Below, piece by piece: positions 7,961 to 12,264 of a stretch of DNA of 12,264 nucleotides. The position numbers and the translations under genes were made by a program. The notes under the pieces were generated by a model. That model was not told where the DNA came from and ran no database searches. It saw only the letters and a list, made by a program, of their open reading frames with translations. Numbering within the stretch: position 1 is the first letter of the stretch; every line of letters begins with the position of its first letter. This DNA is from JBARRO01 sp049644265 (lineage in GTDB: Bacteria; Bacteroidota; Ignavibacteria; UBA10030), in assembly GCA_049644265.1 (NCBI GenBank), contig JBARRO010000270.1:1-12264 (forward strand). The letters are read 5' to 3'.

Positions 7961-7990
7961 GCCCCGTCAGATCGTTGACGGGGCTTCTTT
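7961..7990 (+). terminator. Intrinsic terminator of the plus-strand gene run
   Basis: A perfect 9-bp GC-rich stem (GCCCCGTCA at 7961-7969, TGACGGGGC at 7976-7984) with a 6-nt loop is followed by TTCTTTATTT. This is a classic Rho-independent terminator for plus-strand transcription. It overlaps the stop and final codons of the convergent symporter gene (stop at 7967-7969). There is no matching U-tract for minus-strand transcripts. Confidence 0.85.
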
Positions 7991-9685
7991 ATTTCCGGCA
8001 TCGGCTGACAGCACGAATTTGTTCAACACGAGCGCAGTCAGGATGACAACACCACATCCGACGACGTTGTACCAAAGCCACGATATTTGTGTGAAGCCGA
8101 AACAGGCGAAGACCGCGGCTTCTCCGACAAACGCCGCCCAAAAGGTTGCGGTCCCTCCGATGGATCTAAAATAGAAGGCCAGGAGGAAGATCCCCAACAA
8201 CGTCCCGTAGAACAACGAGCCCATGATATTCACAGCTTCGACCAGGGAGCCAAGCCGGCTCGCATACTGGGCGAAGAACACGGCGTAAATTCCCCATCCG
8301 GCCATGAACAGCCGTGAAACAAACAGGTAGTGCTCTTCACTCCCGTCTTTCCTGAAGTGGCGTTTGTACATGTCAATGATGGAGCAGGTCGCAAGAGCAC
8401 TCAGTTCTCCGGAGCTCGAAGACATGGAAGCTGCAAAAATGCAGGCAAAAATCAGCCCGACAAGCCCCGCGGGCAGGTACTTGAGGACAAACGAGAGAAA
8501 AACATAATTCGTGTCGCTCGGATCCATGGAAGGATCGTTCTCTTTCATCAATCGAATGGCATCTGCCCGAATTCCCTCCGCCTCCCCGGTCATCGTCGAG
8601 AGGCTGGCCCTGATTTCAGAAGTTTTCTGAGCGTCCCCCTCCTTTTTCGCAGCGATAAAACTTTGAAGAACTTTTGACTGGTCTGCGAGGACGAGATTGT
8701 ACCGTTCTTCAAGCTTTTCGTACTGCTGGCCGTATGAACTCGCCCGGATCTTCGCGGTTTCCACAGGATTGAAAAATATCGGAGGCCTTTCAAAATGGTA
8801 GAATACAAACACCATGACTCCGATGAACAAAATGAAGAACTGCATGGGAACCTTGGCGATTCCGTTGAAGAGCAGTCCCAGCCTGCTCTGGGTTACGGAC
8901 TGGCCTGTGAGATATCGTTGAACCTGAGACTGATCGGTTCCAAAGTAGGCCAGGGCAACAAACAGCCCTCCGACGATCCCCGACCAGAAATTGTAACGGT
9001 TGGTCAGATCGAATGAAAAATCAATGACGTTCAACCGTCCCATTCCGCCCGCCACGCTGAGTGCGTCTGTGAATGAGACCCCTTGCGGAAGAAGCGTGAG
9101 AGTCATACCAAACGCGACAACCATTCCGAACATGATAATGAGCAGCATCTGCAGATCTGCCCAGTTCACCGCTTTGACTCCTCCCAGAGTCATATAGAGG
9201 AGCACTGCTCCGCCAATGAGCGTCGAGGTCACCCGAACATCCCATCCAAGCATGACCGAGAGAATGAGCGATGGCGCATAGATGGTCATCCCCGCCCCCA
9301 GTCCACGCTGAACAAGGAACAGAGCACTTGTCAAGGTCCGGGTCTTCAGGTCAAAACGATGCTCGAGGTATTCATACGCTGTGTAAACTCCGAGCTTGTG
9401 AAAGATCGGTACAGCCGTGACTGAGAGGATCACCATCGCGATGGGAAGTCCGAAATAGTACTGCACAAACCGCATCCCGTCAGCGTACGCCTGCCCCGGT
9501 GTTGACGTGAACGTGATGGCGCTCGCCTGCGTCGCCATGATGGAAAATGCAATGGTATACCACCGCATTTGCCGGTCGGCAAGTAAGTAACCCTTGGTGG
9601 TACGACTTCCGCGGCCTTTGTAGACTCCGTACAGAACGACAGCGCATAGCGTGAGTCCAAGAACCGCCCAGTCAAGGGTTCTCAT
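7967..9685 (-). CDS. SSS family sodium:solute symporter
   Basis: This is a 572-residue integral membrane transporter of the sodium:solute symporter (SSS) family, with about 13 predicted spans. Supporting segments are 'SIMATQASAITFTSTPGQAY' (48-67), 'GGVKAVNWADLQMLL' (168-182, the conserved Trp-x-Asp region), 'FGTDQSQVQRYLTGQS' (248-263) and 'AASMSSSSGELSALAT' (418-433). The last is the serine-rich helix that contributes the second sodium site in this family. A charged, helix-prone insert of about 85 residues (305-390) lies between two spans. The substrate is unknown; the upstream deacetylase suggests a sugar- or amine-derived product. Its ATG overlaps the stop of a 40-codon membrane protein gene (ATGA), so translation is probably coupled. 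Its 3' end shares bases with the plus-strand terminator. Confidence 0.93.
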   Translation of the reverse strand: MRTLDWAVLGLTLCAVVLYGVYKGRGSRTTKGYLLADRQMRWYTIAFSIMATQASAITFTSTPGQAYADGMRFVQYYFGLPIAMVILSVTAVPIFHKLGVYTAYEYLEHRFDLKTRTLTSALFLVQRGLGAGMTIYAPSLILSVMLGWDVRVTSTLIGGAVLLYMTLGGVKAVNWADLQMLLIIMFGMVVAFGMTLTLLPQGVSFTDALSVAGGMGRLNVIDFSFDLTNRYNFWSGIVGGLFVALAYFGTDQSQVQRYLTGQSVTQSRLGLLFNGIAKVPMQFFILFIGVMVFVFYHFERPPIFFNPVETAKIRASSYGQQYEKLEERYNLVLADQSKVLQSFIAAKKEGDAQKTSEIRASLSTMTGEAEGIRADAIRLMKENDPSMDPSDTNYVFLSFVLKYLPAGLVGLIFACIFAASMSSSSGELSALATCSIIDMYKRHFRKDGSEEHYLFVSRLFMAGWGIYAVFFAQYASRLGSLVEAVNIMGSLFYGTLLGIFLLAFYFRSIGGTATFWAAFVGEAAVFACFGFTQISWLWYNVVGCGVVILTALVLNKFVLSADAGNKEAPSTI

Positions 9686-9804
9686 GCGAAGGCTTTGGTG
9701 AGTAGGTAGAAGAGGACAATGAGGACGGCAAGCTCGGATAGAACGAGGGTGTACAGGACTCTCCAGGAGCGGAAAAATGGCGGAAGATCAGTTTCGGGCT
9801 TCAC
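9682..9804 (-). CDS. Small single-span membrane protein (40 aa)
   Basis: This is a short reading frame: GTG at 9804, stop TGA at 9684-9682. It encodes 40 residues: a polar start with 'LPPFFRSW', then one strong hydrophobic helix (about 17-36, with 'VLSELAVLIVLFYLL'), and a short basic end 'TKAFA'. The stop overlaps the symporter ATG as ATGA, the same coupling used elsewhere in this window. Some SSS transporters are known to have small membrane partner subunits (for example YhdT with PanF, and the DUF4212 small subunits). This could be such a partner, but I do not recognise the family. An in-frame TAG lies 21 nt upstream of the GTG and there is no in-frame ATG, so the GTG is the only reasonable start. 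That start directly abuts the inverted-repeat cassette at 9805, so the original leader may have been altered. Confidence 0.68.
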   Translation of the reverse strand: MKPETDLPPFFRSWRVLYTLVLSELAVLIVLFYLLTKAFA

Positions 9805-9837
9805 GTTTTGAGTTTCGAGTTTCTAGTTTCGGGTTTC
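9789..9837 (-). repeat. Heptamer repeat array, consensus GAAACYN
   Basis: Read on the minus strand, seven consecutive 7-nt units run from 9837 down to 9789: four GAAACYN units, then AAAACGT, GAAGCCC and GAAACTG. The array spans the last codons and stop of the four-helix-bundle gene and the first codons of the small membrane protein gene. Its middle part forms one arm of the inverted repeat. Confidence 0.75.
9805..9830. repeat. Inverted repeat arm, left
   Basis: This 26-nt arm is the reverse complement of 10254-10279 at 23 of 26 positions. It contains the stop codon (9823-9825) of the four-helix-bundle gene and ends 1 nt before the GTG start of the small membrane protein. Confidence 0.75.
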
Positions 9838-10230
9838 AGGTGTCCTGTACTTGTTTCCCTTGATGGCCGTTTGGCGAAGGTATCTCATCAATCCCGCAAT
9901 AACTCGCCCAGTTTCGAGTGCCAGATTCGAAATCTCATCGAACATTTTTCTGTCGATATATCCTTGATCCAAAGCAATGTATAACTGACTCCTTACCTCG
10001 CCGATTGAACCCTTTGCAACGGATAGAAATTGGACAAACTCCTTTGTCCCGCCACGTTCAAAGCCCTCTGCTATGTTGGACACGATCGAAATACTCGCTC
10101 GCCTGATCTGATCCCGCAGCGCATAGTCCTTGGAAAATGATCCTTGGCTTGAAATTGAGTAAATACTTCGCGTAATGTCACGTGCCTTCTGCCATGCTTC
10201 AATCTCTTCGAACCTTCTGAACGTGCTCAT
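9823..10230 (-). CDS. Four-helix-bundle protein (S23 / 23S rRNA IVS family)
   Basis: This is a 135-residue helical protein that clearly matches the S23 four-helix-bundle family by its ordered motifs: 'FRRFEEIEAWQKARDI' (4-19), 'DYALRDQIRRASISIVSNIAEGF' (35-57; key residues Arg39, Gln41, Arg43-Arg44, Asn52-Ile-Ala-Glu-Gly), 'FVQFLSVAKGSIGEV' (65-79) and 'SQLYIALDQGYI' (81-92). Members assemble as ring-like oligomers and bind nucleic acid; Avd of diversity-generating retroelements is a relative. The biological role of free-standing copies is not established. The ATG at 10230 is chosen for its purine-rich site just upstream; an ATG at 10263 lies inside the inverted repeat. The last residues 'PETRN' and the stop are encoded by the GAAAC heptamers, as if the gene and repeat travel as one unit. 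Confidence 0.9.
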   Translation of the reverse strand: MSTFRRFEEIEAWQKARDITRSIYSISSQGSFSKDYALRDQIRRASISIVSNIAEGFERGGTKEFVQFLSVAKGSIGEVRSQLYIALDQGYIDRKMFDEISNLALETGRVIAGLMRYLRQTAIKGNKYRTPETRN

Positions 10231-10232
10231 GT

Positions 10233-10244
10233 CCCCCTCTCTCC
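10233..10244 (-). promoter_or_regulatory. Ribosome binding site, four-helix-bundle gene
   Basis: On the minus strand a purine tract GGAGAGAGGGGG ends 2 nt before the ATG at 10230. The GGAG part has usable spacing. It supports 10230 over the upstream ATG at 10263. Confidence 0.6.
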
Positions 10245-10253
10245 AAACAACCA

Positions 10254-10279
10254 GAAACTTCAAACTCGAAACCCAAAAC
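10254..10279. repeat. Inverted repeat arm, right
   Basis: This is made of heptamers GAAACTT, CAAACTC and GAAACCC plus AAAAC on the plus strand, and pairs with 9805-9830 at 23 of 26 positions. It ends 5 nt before the stop codon of the deacetylase gene. Confidence 0.75.
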
Positions 10280-10284
10280 TTTCC

Positions 10285-12264
10285 CTAGTCTTTCTTCGCT
10301 TTCCGTGCTATTCCGGCTCTTCCCATAGAGACCATGTTCGAAAGGAGGCGATAGGCTCCTGGAACTCCGGCGGGGAGCTGCCGGAAAAACGCATAGGCGG
10401 AATAAAAGTAGTGCCCTTTTCCATATTTCGCCATCAGCAGTCCTCCGTCTTTTGGCGTCTCGCCCGGGTCGTTGGACGAAAGCACGGTGGAATATCGCGA
10501 GTCCCACTTGTCCGCAAAATAAAGTCCCCGCTCCTGAACCCATCCCGTAAAATCATCCTCCCCAATCTTGTTCGGAACGTTCAGCAGCGGATTCTTTGGA
10601 TCGACAAACCTGACGGGCGCATCTTCAACGGTGACCCGGTCGTGCGAGACATTGAACGGATACGGCCCGAGATTCTCGGACTCTCCGCGTTGGAGCGTGG
10701 TATACTGAACGATATAGGATCCCCCCTTCTGAACATAATCCATCAGCCGTTTCTGTGCAGCCCTCAACTTTGGACGCGTGTTGTAGGCACGCACGCCTGC
10801 AACAATCGCATCGTATTTCGCAAGGTTTCCCTCCGCAAGTTCCTCATCGGAGATGAGCGTGACACTATATCCCACCTGACGCAATGCTGCCGGAATCTCA
10901 TCCCCCGCACCCATAATGTATCCGATATTCTGGCCGGCCTTTGCAACGTCAATACGCAGGAGTTTGCCTTCTTCCACCGGAAAGACCGTCTGCAGCGGAA
11001 TATGCTTGTACGAAATGACGACCATCTCCCGATTGTACACTTTTCCCTGAATCTGGGCTTCAACACCAAGCCGCCCGCTTGTTGCACCGTTTGCCGGTCT
11101 GAGCAGGAATGTCACCGCCTGTTCTTCATTCTTTTCCTTGAGGTCAAAGTCCCTCGCATCAGGATTCGCCGTCCATCCGGGGGGCACATTCAGATGCAGT
11201 GAGCCGCGAATGCCGTTCGTTCCGCTCTTGACGCTGACTTCGATACTTTTTTCCCGCGTGTCGGGAAAGACATACACATGTTCGGACAAGCGGACAGTCA
11301 CCGGAGGAATAATATCAAACGGTCTGTAGATTTCGCCTTCGACTGGATCGACGAATCTGTAGCGCACGGGAGCGTCAATTTGGATTTGGCCTTCGGGAGT
11401 TGCAAGCGTCAGCGTTACGATCAGCGGAGGTGAGTTCTCCGGTTGGCCGACCAGACGCTGGTCTTTAATCTGATACGAACCCGGTTCCGGCTTCTCGCGG
11501 AGCCAGAATGGTTGAGTGTACTCAATGTCAGGGGGAATTCTGATCGCGCAATTCCACCTCACGAGCACATTACGGGCAAGACCCGAATGGAACACCGTAT
11601 CGGTTGACCCTGCCGGGAGGCGAATTCGTTCTAGCGAGAACGGGTACTCCGAACGATTGATGGCTGTGATGGCAACCTTCACTTCCCCGCCGGGAATTGC
11701 CGAGGGCTCCGAGGCCAACGCATCGACCCAGATCCCCGCGCACGATTTGACGACCTCAAGCAGCTCCGCTTTCTTCACGTCGATCCAAGGATCCCCGGAG
11801 AGCTTTGACAATTCTTTGTACACCTTCAGTAGCGTCGGGATCGACCCCGAAGGGTTCTCATCATCGAACAACCGGTAGACCTCGTCGAGAAGTCTGCCCA
11901 CAGTGTCCGCTCCCGGAATGCGCGACCAAGTCGTGTTGACACCGTCAAACAGGTCATCTTGCGCGGTGTCCCCAGTAACATGCTGAAAGTAGTTGACAAA
12001 CTCCCCGCGGTTCTGCCCTGCACCAAATCCCTGACTCTTGTGCATACTCCGGGACTCGCCGGCAATTTCAGAGTAGGATTTTCCCAACAACGCGCTGTAA
12101 CCCCCAAGGTCAAGGCTCACAGAATGCTCGGGCCTTGCAGGTCGATCGGCTTGTTGAAACCGGAAGCCGTTCCAGACGAGCCGCTTCGGCTGCCACGGCT
12201 GAACATACTTCAGCTGCCCGGGAAACATCGTCGGATCACCCGAAATCTTGAACGCCTCCTCTGC
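10285..12264 (-). CDS. PIG-L/LmbE-type deacetylase, C-terminal part
   Basis: About 659 codons are visible. The frame is open to the window edge, so the ATG at 12228 is internal and the 5' end is missing. The early segments 'WQPKRLVWN', 'LDLGGYSALLGKSYSEIAG' and 'SRSMHKSQGFG' match the region after the catalytic domain in long PIG-L deacetylases as I recall them. The zinc-binding N-terminal domain itself is outside the window and cannot be checked. Further on are Ig-like/NEW3-type domains (about 11720-11560, and 11210-11080 with 'LNVPPGWTA') and a glutamine-amidotransferase-like fold (about 10960-10550: 'IGYIMGAGDEIPAALRQVGY', 'YDAIVAGVRAYN', 'YVQKGGSYIVQY'). No amidotransferase Cys-His pair is obvious, so that fold may only bind. 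The enzyme probably deacetylates an N-acetylated sugar-like compound, likely outside the cytoplasm. The symporter downstream may take up a product. Confidence 0.82.
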   Translation of the reverse strand, partial: AEEAFKISGDPTMFPGQLKYVQPWQPKRLVWNGFRFQQADRPARPEHSVSLDLGGYSALLGKSYSEIAGESRSMHKSQGFGAGQNRGEFVNYFQHVTGDTAQDDLFDGVNTTWSRIPGADTVGRLLDEVYRLFDDENPSGSIPTLLKVYKELSKLSGDPWIDVKKAELLEVVKSCAGIWVDALASEPSAIPGGEVKVAITAINRSEYPFSLERIRLPAGSTDTVFHSGLARNVLVRWNCAIRIPPDIEYTQPFWLREKPEPGSYQIKDQRLVGQPENSPPLIVTLTLATPEGQIQIDAPVRYRFVDPVEGEIYRPFDIIPPVTVRLSEHVYVFPDTREKSIEVSVKSGTNGIRGSLHLNVPPGWTANPDARDFDLKEKNEEQAVTFLLRPANGATSGRLGVEAQIQGKVYNREMVVISYKHIPLQTVFPVEEGKLLRIDVAKAGQNIGYIMGAGDEIPAALRQVGYSVTLISDEELAEGNLAKYDAIVAGVRAYNTRPKLRAAQKRLMDYVQKGGSYIVQYTTLQRGESENLGPYPFNVSHDRVTVEDAPVRFVDPKNPLLNVPNKIGEDDFTGWVQERGLYFADKWDSRYSTVLSSNDPGETPKDGGLLMAKYGKGHYFYSAYAFFRQLPAGVPGAYRLLSNMVSMGRAGIARKAKKD

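Larger units (their letters stand above)
9805..10279. mobile_element. Putative S23 cassette with inverted terminal repeats
   Basis: A 475-bp unit consists of a four-helix-bundle gene (about 86% of its length) between two 26-nt imperfect inverted repeats. It lies between two genes of one operon with about 5 nt to spare on the deacetylase side and none on the small-protein side. S23-type proteins are known from intervening sequences in 23S rRNA genes, which also have self-complementary ends. No transposase and no clear target-site duplication are present. Mobility is inferred from architecture only. Confidence 0.5.

Noticed and set aside
9789..9837. CRISPR array suggested by the regularly repeated short units.
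   Set aside because: The units are 7 nt, tandem and without spacers; there are no cas genes nearby.
9789..10279. Diversity-generating retroelement, because the S23-type protein is related to Avd.
   Set aside because: No reverse transcriptase gene and no template/variable repeat pair are present in the window.
10411..11202. A 263-codon plus-strand frame inside the deacetylase gene.
   Set aside because: It lies opposite a well-supported coding region and its translation has no recognisable motif.

Overview
The window (about 55% GC by eye) looks like a chromosomal piece of an uncultured member of the Bacteroidota/Ignavibacteriota (FCB) assemblage. This is inferred from the gene families: DUF1573, a DUF2911 protein, an M28 lipoprotein peptidase, and a long PIG-L deacetylase next to an SSS symporter. 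No rRNA, tRNA, CRISPR array, transposase or phage gene was seen.

Plus strand, 1-7990: a run of seven co-directional genes. First come the 3' end of a DUF1573 protein, a membrane-anchored rhodanese and a MauE/DoxX-like membrane protein; these three are tightly packed (6-nt gap, then an ATGA overlap) and probably form an envelope sulfur/thiol redox unit. Then follow a PcaF/PaaJ-like thiolase, a secreted M28 metallopeptidase lipoprotein, a GNAT acetyltransferase fused to an NTF2/SnoaL-like domain, a Tat-signal class V aminotransferase-fold enzyme, and a signal-peptide-bearing DUF2911 protein. A strong intrinsic terminator closes the run, and its hairpin overlaps the last codons of the convergent gene.

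Minus strand, 12264-7967: an operon read right to left. It holds a PIG-L/LmbE-type deacetylase (5' end and catalytic domain outside the window), a small four-helix-bundle (S23 family) gene, an unlisted 40-codon single-span membrane protein, and an SSS sodium:solute symporter joined to it by an ATGA overlap. Deacetylase plus symporter suggests deacetylation of an N-acetylated compound coupled to solute uptake.

The most interesting structure is at 9789-10279. The four-helix-bundle gene is bracketed by a 26-nt imperfect inverted repeat (23/26 matches) built of GAAACYN-type heptamers. It sits exactly between the deacetylase stop codon and the start of the small membrane protein. It resembles the S23-coding intervening sequences of bacterial 23S rRNA genes, but lies in a protein operon, so it is a candidate small mobile cassette. 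Removing it would leave only about 5 nt between the flanking genes.
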